The notes beneath the pieces were generated by a model that saw only the letters and a list, made by a program, of their open reading frames with translations, searched no databases and was not told where the DNA came from. Positions 1 through 6,594 of a stretch of 13,897 nt of DNA are shown here, in pieces (the stretch's first letter is position 1; each line of letters opens with the position of its first letter). The stretch spans positions 1-13,897 of the forward strand of contig JBIOJM010000274.1 of assembly GCA_044450785.1 (NCBI GenBank), given 5' to 3'. This stretch comes from JBIOJM01 sp044450785. Its GTDB lineage: Bacteria; Planctomycetota; Planctomycetia; Isosphaerales; Isosphaeraceae. The translations under genes were made by a program, and so were the position numbers.

Positions 1-342
1 CTGGCGCCGTTCACGGCGTTCTGGTACGTCTCGGGCAGCGGTTATCAGCCGGCAATCCTGTTCAACGGGGTGATGTTCGGCGTCGCGAGCTTCAGTGCCC
101 AGTGGATGCTGCGCCGCAGCTATGCGCCGCTGGTCCGCGCCAATCCCCGACATCGCTGGATGCTCCGGACCTGGCTGGTCATCTACGTGTTCGTCGGCAT
201 CCAGATGGACTGGGTGCTCCGCCCGTTCATCGGCGACCCCAGCGCCCCCGTCCAGTTCTTCCGCGAAGGGAGTTGGAGCAACGCCTACGAGGTCGTCTTC
301 CAGATGATCTGGGACGTGCTGAGCGGACGTGGGCGGGCCTGA
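1..342 (+). CDS. Polytopic membrane protein, C-terminal part
   Basis: The reading frame is open from base 1 and stops with TGA at 340-342, so only the last 113 residues are present and the start lies outside the window. Two hydrophobic stretches are visible, around residues 17-33 and 54-65. They are separated by a basic loop carrying the words LRRSY and NPRHRW, and followed by a short amphipathic tail (WVLRPFIGDP, then QFFREGSW). Alternating hydrophobic and basic segments indicate an inner-membrane protein. The WVLRPFIGDP segment looks strongly conserved, and I associate it with uncharacterised multi-pass membrane proteins of planctomycetes, but I cannot name the family or a function. No transport or catalytic motif is visible in the fragment. 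Confidence 0.75.
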   Translation: MAPFTAFWYVSGSGYQPAILFNGVMFGVASFSAQWMLRRSYAPLVRANPRHRWMLRTWLVIYVFVGIQMDWVLRPFIGDPSAPVQFFREGSWSNAYEVVFQMIWDVLSGRGRA

Positions 343-424
343 GTGACGGTCCGTCGTATGATGGGAGAGGTTGTGTGCGTGAGCCAGCCTCGTTGGGGCT
401 TTGATCCATCTGCGCAGGTCGATC

Positions 425-712
425 ATGAAGATCCATGTCTTGATCGAGCCGATTGTAAACGACGGATTCCGTGCGACGGGTGGTCCTCCCTTCGAGGTAA
501 CGGCTCAGGGTACGACCCGGGAAGAGGCTCTGGCTCGGCTCCGCGAGGCCATCGACCACCGAATGGGCGACACTTTCTTTTTCATCCTCGCCCTCAGGGA
601 GAGGGTGGCCGAAGGCCGGGTGAGGGGGAGCAGGCAGTGGTATCCAGGGGACTTACAACTGGCAAGTGTCAACTGGCAACTCACCAGCCGGGTGAGGGGG
701 AGCAGGCAGTGA
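425..712 (+). pseudogene. HicB-like antitoxin start, interrupted by repeats
   Basis: Beginning at ATG 425, with AGG at 415-417 as a weak ribosome site, the first 47 residues look like a real small protein. It starts MKIHVLIEPI, has a glycine-rich turn, then VTAQGTTREEALARLREAI. This is the beta-strand then 'EGxTxEEAL' helix pattern of HicB-like antitoxin domains. After about position 570 the reading frame runs into a palindromic repeat and then tandem repeats, and the remaining residues are translated repeat DNA up to a TGA at 710-712. The normal C-terminal half is therefore missing. No HicA or PIN toxin gene is seen beside it. The antitoxin reading rests on the N-terminal pattern only; the interruption is directly visible. 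Confidence 0.5.
581..630. repeat. REP-like palindromic element
   Basis: The bases CCTCGCCC at 586-593 can pair with GGGTGAGG at 618-625 (one G-T wobble), and between them GGCC-GAA-GGCC at 607-617 forms a tight inner hairpin. CCCTC at 591-595 can alternatively pair with GAGGG at 601-605. The sequence resembles the 'CCTCTCCCTGAGGGAGAGG' type of short palindrome that is scattered between genes in many high-GC bacteria. Here it sits inside the truncated antitoxin. Its right half (CCGGGTGAGG) is copied at the start of each of the next two tandem units. No RAYT transposase is visible in the window. Confidence 0.6.
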
Positions 713-863
713 TCCCCAGAGGACTGCCAACCGTCAACTGGCAACTCACCAGCCGGGTGAGGCGGCGCGGGCGGCGTTGCGCAGCGAGGACTACCAACTG
801 GCAACTCACCAGAGGGGGCTCGGGCGGGTGTCTCCAGAGGAATGGCAACTGGCAACTGGCAAG
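616..863. repeat. Compound tandem repeat, units of 60-72 bp
   Basis: Three units begin with CCGGGTGAGG at 616, 688 and 753 and end with CAACTGGCAACTCACCAG or a close variant just before the next unit. Their lengths are 72, 65 and 60 bp. A fourth, degenerate unit starts at 813 and ends in three copies of the heptamer TGGCAAC/G at 843-863. Units one and two share the stretch GAGCAGGCAGTG; unit three is diverged in its centre. The block separates the broken antitoxin from the helicase fragment, whose stop codon at 864-866 directly abuts the last heptamer. Confidence 0.8.
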
Positions 864-1307
864 TCATGAAGCAAGGGTGACCAGCAGGTACTCTCTGGCC
901 CTCGTCGCGGCCACGTAACGCTCGCATCGGTCCTGAATTGCCGAATCACTGATGTGATTCATGGGATCGGTCGGGGCGGAACAGGCCAAGGCAACGGCGC
1001 GAAACTCAAGGCCCTTGATGCGCTTCATCGTGCCCATGCGGACACCGGCCTCGGATGCTCCGGGATCCTCTTCGCGTGGTCTCAGCTCGTAAGTGGCAAT
1101 ACCCGCGGCGGTCAATGCTGTCCGGATCGTTGGCTTGTAGGGCGTCACGCAGATCTCATGGGTCTCAAGACGACGCTCATCTCTAAGCATTTGGACCCAG
1201 GCGACGATGGTCTCGGCCTCGGCCTTCTCGCTGTTGCATTTCTCGATTGCCGGATGAACCAGAATTGTTACCTCTCTTGACGGTGGATTCGGATCATTAA
1301 AACTCAT
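864..1307 (-). pseudogene. UvrD/PcrA-type helicase, C-terminal fragment
   Basis: The 147-residue product carries the end of a superfamily I helicase. It has the strand 'EICVTPYKPTIRTALTAAGI' typical of the second RecA-like lobe, then motif V-like GTMKRIKGLEFRAV (about residues 92-105) and motif VI-like RYVAATRAREYLLV (about 129-142). The first lobe with the Walker A and DExx boxes is missing. The frame stays open upstream of the ATG to about 1457, but that extension (PNQNKIEIGRP and similar) has no helicase character. The stop falls at the edge of the tandem repeat, so the 3' end may also be lost. ATP hydrolysis by this piece alone is not possible. In planctomycetes such C-termini occur in UvrD-like DNA helicases of defence or repair loci; which one cannot be told from the fragment. 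Confidence 0.7.
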
Positions 1308-1700
1308 TGATCGGGCGTCACACGGAATCCCACGAGTGTTGGGCCGACCGATTTCGATCTTATTCTGGTTCGGTGCCGGAGTAGTCGCCCGGGGTTCACG
1401 CCGACCCTGAATCGGCGCGGGGTTCGTAGCAGCCCCCTGCGTCCGCCTCTGAGGGCGCTACGGCTGTGGCGGACGCCCCGGCGGGACAAGACCCGAGGTA
1501 GCCTGCTCCGGTGCGCAGGTTAACAACACCGATTGGCCGACCTAGCCGACCTTGTACGATCGTCGACGAATTGCCGCGTCTGGAGGTTCGCGACTGGCTC
1601 CGCGCGCGTCCCTTTTCCTCTGTCGCCAAGCGGACCGGCTTGCGGTAACATCAGGTGAAGAGGAGCTGAACCGGGAGGTGTCGTTGAAGTCGATGGAGTC
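1308..1700. other. Gene-free stretch
   Basis: No convincing gene, RNA or terminator was found in these 393 bases. The minus-strand frame of the helicase fragment remains open to about 1457 without recognisable content. The promoter of the secreted protein gene starting at 1701 or 1707 should lie here, but no clear -35/-10 pair stands out. A purine-rich run, GAAGAGGAG, occurs about 45 bases before the start. Confidence 0.4.
1695..1698 (+). promoter_or_regulatory. Ribosome binding site deciding between two starts
   Basis: GGAG at 1695-1698 is only 2 bases from the ATG at 1701 but 8 bases from the ATG at 1707. Spacing therefore favours 1707 as the true start of the secreted protein, which would then begin MFTALGLALF. 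Confidence 0.45.
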
Positions 1701-2720
1701 ATGAACATGTTTACTGCTTTGGGACTTGCTCTCTTCGGGGCGTTTATGCTCTCGTCGGCGGACCCGCCCGAAATTGCTGGAGTGTGGTCCGGCAAGGATT
1801 GGGGCACAGTCGTTTTGAACCGGGCGAATCCCGGGGAATACACGGGAAGCTACAGCGAGAGCGTTGCAGCAAAACCCGGCCAGATTCAATTGAAATGGTC
1901 CCAGACCGAAACGCGTTACAACGGCTCATGGCGCGAGGGGGAAGATCAATTCGGCGAAGTTTCCCTCAGGCTCGTGGGCGACGAGATTCGCGGTGCTCTT
2001 TCGACCGATCCCAAGTCCAAGGCCAATCACGCCCGGCCAAAGTTAGGGGATGTCACCTGGACCCGTGGCGCTGCGAAGCCGGTTGCGGCGGCTGCCGGGC
2101 CGCCGCCTGTACCGCTGGACTTGACGGGTTTTTACCTGATGACGGCCTCACAATTCGAGCGGATCCGGTCGCACCCCTGGGGGGTCGTGCCGCGCGGGTC
2201 GCAGACCTTTTGCAATGTGCCGTTGGCCATCGGCGGCATGCTCTGTCTCTGGGGAGAAGCGAACGCCAAGAGCGGGCAGCCCTATCCGGAGAAAGTCGAC
2301 GGTATCCCGGTGCGCCGCAAGTTCGACACGCTGTATGTCTATCATGCCGCGTTTTATGACTCGCGCGACGGCTCGCCTGTGTACCACCTGACCTTCCAGT
2401 ACGAAGACGGCACCTCGTCGATGACCACGATTTGTTATGGCGCCCATTTGCGGAATTGGTGGCAGATGGCAGACGAGGCAGTCACGGAATTGACCGATTC
2501 GAAGTCCAAAACCGTTTGGCGCGGCGATCCTCCCGATCGCAATGGCGAAGGTCCCTTCAAACTCCGGTTTTTTATTACCTCGATCACCAACCCGTGGCCT
2601 GCACTCGAGGTGAAATCGATCAGCCTGGCCTCGGCGAAAGGGAACTCCGCGGGCTGCATCTTGGCGATGACCACGGGGCCGGCCAATCTGCTGCGAGTCG
2701 ATCAATCCAGACCCAAGTGA
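1701..2720 (+). CDS. Secreted two-domain protein of unknown function
   Basis: A 339-residue product, or 337 if translation begins at ATG 1707. An N-terminal hydrophobic stretch (FTALGLALFGAFMLSS) resembles a signal peptide, though it lacks the usual basic residues. Residues 22-122 form a lipocalin-like beta domain (IAGVWSGKDWG, then EYTGSY, NGSWREG, IRGALSTDP). I recognise this as a widespread planctomycete accessory domain. A linker rich in Ala and Pro (about 124-138) leads to a C-terminal domain with FDTLYVYHAAF, YEDGTSSM and CYGAHLRNWW. This is the pattern of a planctomycete beta-sandwich in which a 'YGxxLRNWW' word recurs. No catalytic motif is evident. The gene lies 149 bp before a second secreted-protein gene on the same strand. 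Location in the periplasm or outside the cell is inferred; the function is not known. Confidence 0.85.
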   Translation: MNMFTALGLALFGAFMLSSADPPEIAGVWSGKDWGTVVLNRANPGEYTGSYSESVAAKPGQIQLKWSQTETRYNGSWREGEDQFGEVSLRLVGDEIRGALSTDPKSKANHARPKLGDVTWTRGAAKPVAAAAGPPPVPLDLTGFYLMTASQFERIRSHPWGVVPRGSQTFCNVPLAIGGMLCLWGEANAKSGQPYPEKVDGIPVRRKFDTLYVYHAAFYDSRDGSPVYHLTFQYEDGTSSMTTICYGAHLRNWWQMADEAVTELTDSKSKTVWRGDPPDRNGEGPFKLRFFITSITNPWPALEVKSISLASAKGNSAGCILAMTTGPANLLRVDQSRPK

Positions 2721-2869
2721 CCGGCGGCCTGATCTTCCGTCGAAGGCGAGGATGCAGGTCGTTGACAGCACCTCCCGATCGGCGATATTTGTAGTCGTAC
2801 GGCTTGATTCATAACCTCTCCAGGTCGCTGTGCCGGTTCCTGATGGCCGGCTCGAGGGTCGGTAATCCC
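2721..2869. other. Short spacer between two secreted-protein genes
   Basis: The 149-bp gap holds no clear terminator. The frame of the following gene is open back to an ATG at 2804. The extra residues (IHNLSRSLCRFLMAGSRVG) precede the signal peptide and look untranslated. Confidence 0.4.
2854..2858 (+). promoter_or_regulatory. Ribosome binding site supporting start at 2870
   Basis: GAGGG at 2854-2858 lies 11 bases before the ATG at 2870, which opens directly into a signal-peptide-like sequence. The upstream in-frame ATGs at 2804 and 2843 have no comparable purine block. Confidence 0.45.
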
Positions 2870-3733
2870 ATGAGTGCTACGACCATCCTGGTTCTCTTGC
2901 TCGGCGCCACGGCCCAGCAGGCCGCGGAGCACACTCGCAACGACGAAGCCGCCAAGGCCAGGAGCCAGCGGTTGCTGGAGCTGCACACCGGCGATGCGGC
3001 TACGTTCTCATTTTTTCGCGACGCGGAGCGAACCCAGAAGCTCCAGTTCGAGCGCGAGCCGGTCTATCGCTGGACCAATCCCACGAGGAGCGGCGGGCAA
3101 GAGGGCGAGGTGTTCGTCTGGACTTACCGCGGCCGGCCCGAGGTCGTCGCCAGCGTCTTCTCCCATCCCCGCGCCGACGGCACGCGTACCGTCAACCACG
3201 AGCTGCACTCGCTTTCGCAGGTGGTCTTGGTCGTGGACCGCAAGGCGAGTGAGCAGTGGGTTCCCCAGGCAGCGGGCGTGGATTTGAAACCCGTGGAGGG
3301 CGCACCCAAGCCGGCCGGCAGTGCTTCGCCCCGACTGGCCCAGATGCGCAGCCTGGCCCGCGAGTTCAATGGACGCAGCCAAAGCGCTTCGGGCGAGACG
3401 TGGGAGTTGCGCCTGCTCCCCCATCCCCTCTACCGCTACGAGAGCACGGATCCCGACGTGCTCGACGGGGCCCTGTTCGCACTGGTCTCGACGGCCGGCA
3501 CCGACCCCGAGATCCTCTTCTTGCTCGAAGCCCGGAAGGCCCCGTCCGATCCCCAGTGGGTTTTCGGCGCGGCGCGATTCTCGGACATGAGCCTCTGGCT
3601 CAGCCACAGCGGCCACGAGGTCTGGAGCGCCGTCCGCTCGGAAGCGAACACCTTCACTCACGACGCCAAGCATCGATATCGCTTCTACCGGGACCGCATC
3701 ATCCTCGAGCTGGGCGACAAGAGCCCGGGATGA
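2870..3733 (+). CDS. Secreted protein of unknown function, planctomycete type
   Basis: From ATG 2870 the product has 287 residues. It begins with a short hydrophobic stretch (TTILVLLLGATAQQA) that fits a signal peptide. The mature part contains YRWTNPTRSGG, then EVFVWTYRGRPEVVASVFSH (about residues 66-95) and a second half with ELRLLPHPLYRYES, DGALFALVSTAGTDPEILF and RYRFYRDR near the end. I recognise the 'RWTNPTR / VFVWTxxGRPEV' pattern from conserved secreted planctomycete proteins that have no known function. Two halves of similar beta-rich content suggest a two-domain fold. No metal-binding or protease motif is apparent. The gene probably shares a transcript with the secreted gene upstream. 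Its 3' end overlaps by 35 bp a weak minus-strand frame. Confidence 0.8.
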   Translation: MSATTILVLLLGATAQQAAEHTRNDEAAKARSQRLLELHTGDAATFSFFRDAERTQKLQFEREPVYRWTNPTRSGGQEGEVFVWTYRGRPEVVASVFSHPRADGTRTVNHELHSLSQVVLVVDRKASEQWVPQAAGVDLKPVEGAPKPAGSASPRLAQMRSLAREFNGRSQSASGETWELRLLPHPLYRYESTDPDVLDGALFALVSTAGTDPEILFLLEARKAPSDPQWVFGAARFSDMSLWLSHSGHEVWSAVRSEANTFTHDAKHRYRFYRDRIILELGDKSPG

Positions 3734-4055
3734 ACACGAGCAGAGCATACGGATATCGATCCGGCATTCCTCTAATAAATGCGATCGATAGCCGACGATT
3801 CTTGTTCGCCCTCGCATAAACGAAGAACATGTATTCCCCGCCGCCTTGCGGGATGTACAGGTCCGCATGCGAGATGTTGAGTTTGAACATATAGCGGTCC
3901 ACCCCCTTCGGCGGCACCGAGTACGCTACATTGAATCCCTTACGGAACGAAAAAGGCTGCCTGCGTTCCCGCGCCCGCTTGACCGCCCGCTCCAGCAGAC
4001 CCAAGTCATGCGTTCCCGATACGTCGACCTTGCTCGTATCGTGCACGAAGCTCAA
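3699..4055 (-). CDS. Unrecognised reading frame, possible gene remnant
   Basis: A 118-residue frame starts at a TTG (4053-4055); the frame is in fact open to about 4112 without an ATG. The central part (LGLLERAVKRARERRQPF, NVAYSVPPKGVDRYMFKLNI, DLYIPQGGGEYMFFVYAR) reads like folded protein: a basic helix followed by beta strands rich in Tyr and Phe. Its composition is unlike a random shadow frame. The last residues run antisense into the convergent secreted-protein gene, which suggests the original C-terminus has been lost. I cannot assign a family. It may be a fragment of a larger protein whose 5' part is missing. Confidence 0.35.
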   Translation of the reverse strand: MSFVHDTSKVDVSGTHDLGLLERAVKRARERRQPFSFRKGFNVAYSVPPKGVDRYMFKLNISHADLYIPQGGGEYMFFVYARANKNRRLSIAFIRGMPDRYPYALLVFIPGSCRPARG

Positions 4056-4159
4056 GTTGGCATGCCTCCGCCAGCGCAGAGTGAGCTTTGATTCGGCCGT
4101 CCAGCCCGCTGCTCACTCAACGAATCGATGGCAGCGGCGTTCTTCTCTCCGCCATGACT

Positions 4160-4180
4160 TCCGTCCTCCGCCCTCCGCCC
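4160..4180. repeat. Heptamer repeat CTCCGCC
   Basis: Three consecutive 7-bp units are present: TTCCGTC, CTCCGCC, CTCCGCC. It is a short tandem repeat in non-coding debris. Confidence 0.7.
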
Positions 4181-4676
4181 GTCCGAATACGGCCTGTTGC
4201 CCTCGGCACTCCCGAAGCACGTCCGCCGCCGCGGCGAAGGCGCCACTCCGTTCGCGGGCCAAGCAGTCCGCGGTCGCTGCAAACCTGATCCCCGTTGCGT
4301 CCCTGTCGCCGATCTTCGGACGCGCCGCGAACCAGTCAAGCCAGTTGAAGCCCCCTACCGGGCAAGAGTGAGTACACCCAGCAATGGCTGGAAATCACTT
4401 CCCGGGCTCGTGTCTTCGAGCCTTGATGGCCACCGAGTCGTTTCCCATGTCGATCGATGCGGCGATGAGCCGCCCCCTTCGACTGTGCGATGTCTGCGCG
4501 TTGACCGTGAGATAGAAAGAGGAACGGAAACCGGCAATCCCCGGCAAGTCAATCGACGACAGCGGCATCAAACTGCTCGATTCACTGATCACCCGGGGGA
4601 ACGAGTCCCTTCAAGACGTCCTGGCTTGGCTGGCCGAGCAGCGGACGCCCGAAACGCATAAAAAATAGCGGCCAGG

Positions 4677-4889
4677 GAACTTGTCCAGGGTCGACTGACG
4701 CCGGCCCACACTGGTCGCTTCAAGTATTATGACACCCAGGTTCGTCTCGGCAAGCCGGCAAGAACGGCGCGAGCGTAACTCGTTATTGACCATGAACCCC
4801 GACGTACGGTCCAAGCCGAGTTCGTCGCGGAACAGTTCGGCGAACCGGTGATCAGCCAGATGTCGAGACAGTCCATCCATACGCGTTGG
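4677..4889 (-). pseudogene. Possible remnant of a restriction-modification type protein
   Basis: Read on the minus strand, this stretch gives GLSRHLADHRFAELFRDELG, then LDRTSG and, further on, LAETNLGVIILEATSVGRR. The 'HxxFxxLFRDELGxDR' pattern is reminiscent of the N-terminus of large Eco57I-like restriction-modification enzymes. The open frame spans 4611-5012, but its start overlaps the DprA-like fragment on the other strand and the remainder is not recognisable. This is a weak, pattern-only suggestion. Confidence 0.25.
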
Positions 4890-4956
4890 CCCGCGTAAGA
4901 AAGAGCAATCTTGATCATAGCGAAGTGTCTCGATGGATCGAAGAGGCAACCCAACC

Positions 4957-5373
4957 ATGCCGCAACACGCGATCAAACTCAAGGAGTGCCTCGATCTGTT
5001 GCTGCGTGGCATTCAACCGGTCGTCATCTGCCCCGCAAGGTCACTCGATCGCATGCGCGTGCCCCGGACTTGGCAACCGGGAATCGACGCTCAGCGAGTG
5101 CTGGTTGTCTCGCCATTCGCCGGACGCCATCGGCGCGTCACATCGGCCTTGGCCCAGGAACGCAACAGCCTCGTGGGTGCGTTGGCCACCGAGGTCGTCG
5201 TCCTGCACGCCAACCCTGGAGGACGAATCGACAGCCTCTGTCGGGAGTTGGTGGCCAATGGCAGCACAGTCTGGACTCTGGATCTGCCCGAAAACGCCGT
5301 CACCATTCAGGCTGGGGCTCGTCCGAGCAATCCTGCGCAATTCGTACACGACTGGCGAACTCGAAGCAGTTGA
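4957..5373 (+). pseudogene. DprA/SMF-like protein, C-terminal fragment
   Basis: The product (138 residues from ATG 4957; the frame also allows ATG 4933) contains KECLDLLLRGIQPVVICPAR, then RVLVVSPF, ALAQERNSLVGALATEVVV and NPGGRIDSLCREL. These are the second half of the Rossmann-like fold of DprA/SMF proteins. In planctomycete versions this half follows a GFHSPMEKECLD-type strand and ends with 'PENA..LGARP', which is also present here (PENAVTIQAGARP, about residues 113-125). The first half of the fold, including the GSR-type nucleotide or DNA-binding loop, is absent, so the protein is truncated. Intact DprA loads RecA on incoming single-stranded DNA; DprA-like proteins also occur in defence loci. 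The fragment converges on a broken methylase gene only about 23 bp away. Confidence 0.6.
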
Positions 5374-5396
5374 TCTCGAATGGGGACAGAGGTTGA

Positions 5397-5724
5397 GAAG
5401 CGTGCCATCGGAGCCGCAGAACGGGTCGAGGACCAGGTCGCCGGGTTGCGTGTAATGGCGGATGGACTCGGGAATGGCATCATGCGGCTTCTTCGAGCAA
5501 TCGGTGTGCATGTTATAGATCGCGGTTGCCTTCGTCGTGCTGATCGGTCGGGTGAAGGCGGCCAACTTGTAGCGATCCGTTTCCGGTTCGTAGGCCCGCT
5601 CGCGTAGGTGGGCCTCCATGAAGGCACGTAGGTTCGGGTTAGGCTTATCGCCGGAGTAATAGCCTTCGGGAATCACCACCGCAAGTGGCGGGCACAGGGT
5701 GCTGGCTTGCTTGTGCTTGGCCAT
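5397..5724 (-). pseudogene. DNA methylase (N4/N6 type), N-terminal fragment
   Basis: Starting at ATG 5724, about 110 residues match the beginning of a planctomycete-type DNA methyltransferase: VIPEGYYSGDKPNPNLRAF, ISTTKATAIYNMHT, SKKPHDAIPESIRHYTQPG and LVLDPFCGSDGTLL (about residues 97-110). The last is the SAM-binding motif I (DPxCGSG type). After that the frame continues to 5041 but only as antisense of the DprA-like fragment. The catalytic (D/S)PP(Y/F) motif and target-recognition part are therefore gone and the enzyme cannot be active. Residues normally read as YWS after MHT appear here as DCS, another sign of decay. It lies 48 bp downstream of the vapC remnant on the same strand. Confidence 0.65.
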
Positions 5725-5771
5725 GGTTATACTTTCACACTCTGAAGAAGTCCGATTCTCTTTTCACGGCT

Positions 5772-5974
5772 TCAAGGTGTCAGCCAGTCGTCGAGGCGTA
5801 GGCCGGGGATGTTTTGGAAATCCACCGTGTTGTGCGTCACCAGCGTGAGATTATGCACCAGGGCGATCGAGCCGATCATGAGGTCCACCGGGCTGAAATT
5901 GATACCCTGGCGCAGCGACTTCCCCCGCGTCTTTCCTAGTTCCAACGCGCAAGTTTCGTCCGTAGAAAACTCAC
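5772..5974 (-). pseudogene. vapC: VapC PIN-domain toxin remnant with internal deletion
   Basis: A GTG at 5974-5972 overlaps the antitoxin stop (GTGA) and begins V-S-F-L, as many vapC genes do, but this frame ends at a TAG at 5938-5936. In another frame the typical C-terminal end of a VapC follows: INFSPVDLMIGSIALVHN, LTLVTHNTVDFQNI and PGLRLDDWLTP, stopping at 5774-5772. The Asp of PVDLMIG and the THNTVDF word belong to the last acidic sites of the PIN nuclease. The middle of the gene, with the first catalytic Asp and the central Glu, is missing, and the two ends are out of frame. The toxin is therefore inactive as read. Gene order antitoxin then toxin with overlap is standard for this family. 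Confidence 0.75.
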
Positions 5975-6219
5975 TCAGGAACCTCCCGGAACTTGGCTGT
6001 CTTGCGTTCCGCTAGAATCTGTTCCATGTCCTCATCGAGCCCAGGAATACCGGCCAAGGCCCCGGCACAGCGGCGCAAGCCCTCTCCCCAAGCTTCAGTT
6101 CCGGGGCTCGTCCGGATGATCTGGATTGCAACTTCCACCTTCTGGCCGTCAGGCACCCCGACCTCCTCGTCGAGCTCGATGGTCTTGCCGTGAACGATGC
6201 CGTACAGGATTTTGCTCAT
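5971..6219 (-). CDS. vapB: VapB-like antitoxin (orphan)
   Basis: The 82-residue protein starts at ATG 6219 behind a strong AGGGAG site. Its N-terminus (KILYGIVHGKTIELDEEVG, then PDGQKVEVAIQ) is the short beta-barrel-like DNA-binding domain of AF2212/DUF104- or AbrB-like antitoxins. The middle (WGEGLRRCAGALAGIPGLDEDMEQILAERKTAKF) is the helical toxin-binding tail found in VapB partners of PIN toxins. Such proteins neutralise the PIN ribonuclease and repress their own operon. The partner gene downstream is broken by deletion and frameshift, so this antitoxin has no toxin in the window. The frame is open upstream to 6357 through a partial copy of the same domain, but the ribosome site supports the start given. 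Confidence 0.75.
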   Translation of the reverse strand: MSKILYGIVHGKTIELDEEVGVPDGQKVEVAIQIIRTSPGTEAWGEGLRRCAGALAGIPGLDEDMEQILAERKTAKFREVPE

Positions 6220-6223
6220 GGTC

Positions 6224-6230
6224 TCTCCCT
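6224..6230 (-). promoter_or_regulatory. Ribosome binding site of the antitoxin gene
   Basis: AGGGAGA (minus strand, 6230 to 6224) sits just before the ATG at 6219 and decides this start over the in-frame upstream codon at 6357. Confidence 0.6.
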
Positions 6231-6258
6231 GCCGTTCTTGGTGTTCAGTCGATGCGTC

Positions 6259-6321
6259 ATTCATCCTCACGTGAACCTCGACCTCCTGGCCATCAACGAC
6301 GCCGAGGTCTTCGTCGAGTTC
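6259..6321 (-). pseudogene. Partial second copy of the VapB N-terminal domain
   Basis: Just upstream of the intact antitoxin, and in the same frame, the minus strand reads ELDEDLGVVDGQEVEV. This parallels ELDEEVGVPDGQKVEV inside the antitoxin, with 12 of 16 residues identical. The beginning of this copy and its helical tail are absent. It looks like the rest of a tandem duplication of the antitoxin gene, or of a neighbouring related antitoxin. Confidence 0.55.
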
Positions 6322-6396
6322 GGACGACGACTCCGACTCGTTCTTGCCAAGCGTCATTTCCCGTTAAGCTGTATTAGGTGTTGCCGCACAACTGCA

Positions 6397-6594
6397 ATCT
6401 TCCCCAGTGAGGAGACGATCCGCAAGCTTGCAAAGGGTCTGAATGCCGACGTCGACGAGCTTCTTCTGATGGCGGAGAAGATACCTGACCAAATTCGCCG
6501 ACGAGTCCTGGAGCGCCCCGAAGCCTTCCGCCTCATCGCCGAACTCGATGACAAGTCTCTCGACCGCCTCATGGAGGCGATCAAGGTACGCTAA
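6397..6594 (+). pseudogene. XRE-family regulator, C-terminal fragment
   Basis: The frame reads FPSEETIRKLAKGLNADVDE, then LLLMAEKIPDQIRRRVLERP, EAFRLIAELDDKSLDRLMEA, ending at TAA 6592-6594. 'PSEETIRKLAxxLxADxDELLxxAxKIP' is the last helix of a lambda-repressor-like HTH domain plus the usual linker of small XRE regulators. The preceding helices and the start codon are missing; upstream sequence in the same frame is antisense of the antitoxin region. It is therefore a 5'-truncated regulator gene. XRE genes often sit with toxin-antitoxin or phage functions, which fits the neighbours. Confidence 0.65.

Larger units (their letters stand above)
4056..4932. other. Gene debris without an intact gene
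   Basis: No complete gene is visible. The minus strand from about 4350 to 4130 reads as an open frame beginning GFNWLDWFAARPKIGD and ending at a TGA, plausible as coding debris but unassigned. The plus strand 4516-4668 lacks a start codon but reads IKLLDSLITRGNESLQDVL up to a TAG, helical in style and possibly the tail of a lost gene. A heptamer repeat lies at 4160-4180. Confidence 0.4.

Noticed and set aside
586..625. Intrinsic terminator
   Set aside because: The stem is strong but no T-run follows on either strand, and the sequence matches a dispersed palindrome type better.
616..863. Possible CRISPR array
   Set aside because: Unit lengths vary from 60 to 72 bp, the 'spacers' are related to one another, and no cas gene is present; it is a degenerate tandem repeat.
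343..918. Long plus-strand frame of 191 codons after the membrane protein
   Set aside because: It has no ribosome site and its composition follows the tandem repeats; the antitoxin frame starting at 425 explains the region better.
2148..2771. 207-codon minus-strand frame
   Set aside because: It lies antisense to the secreted-protein gene at 1701-2720 and has shadow composition rich in Arg and Gly.
3008..3868. 286-codon minus-strand frame
   Set aside because: It is antisense to the well-supported secreted protein at 2870-3733 and has no recognisable domains.
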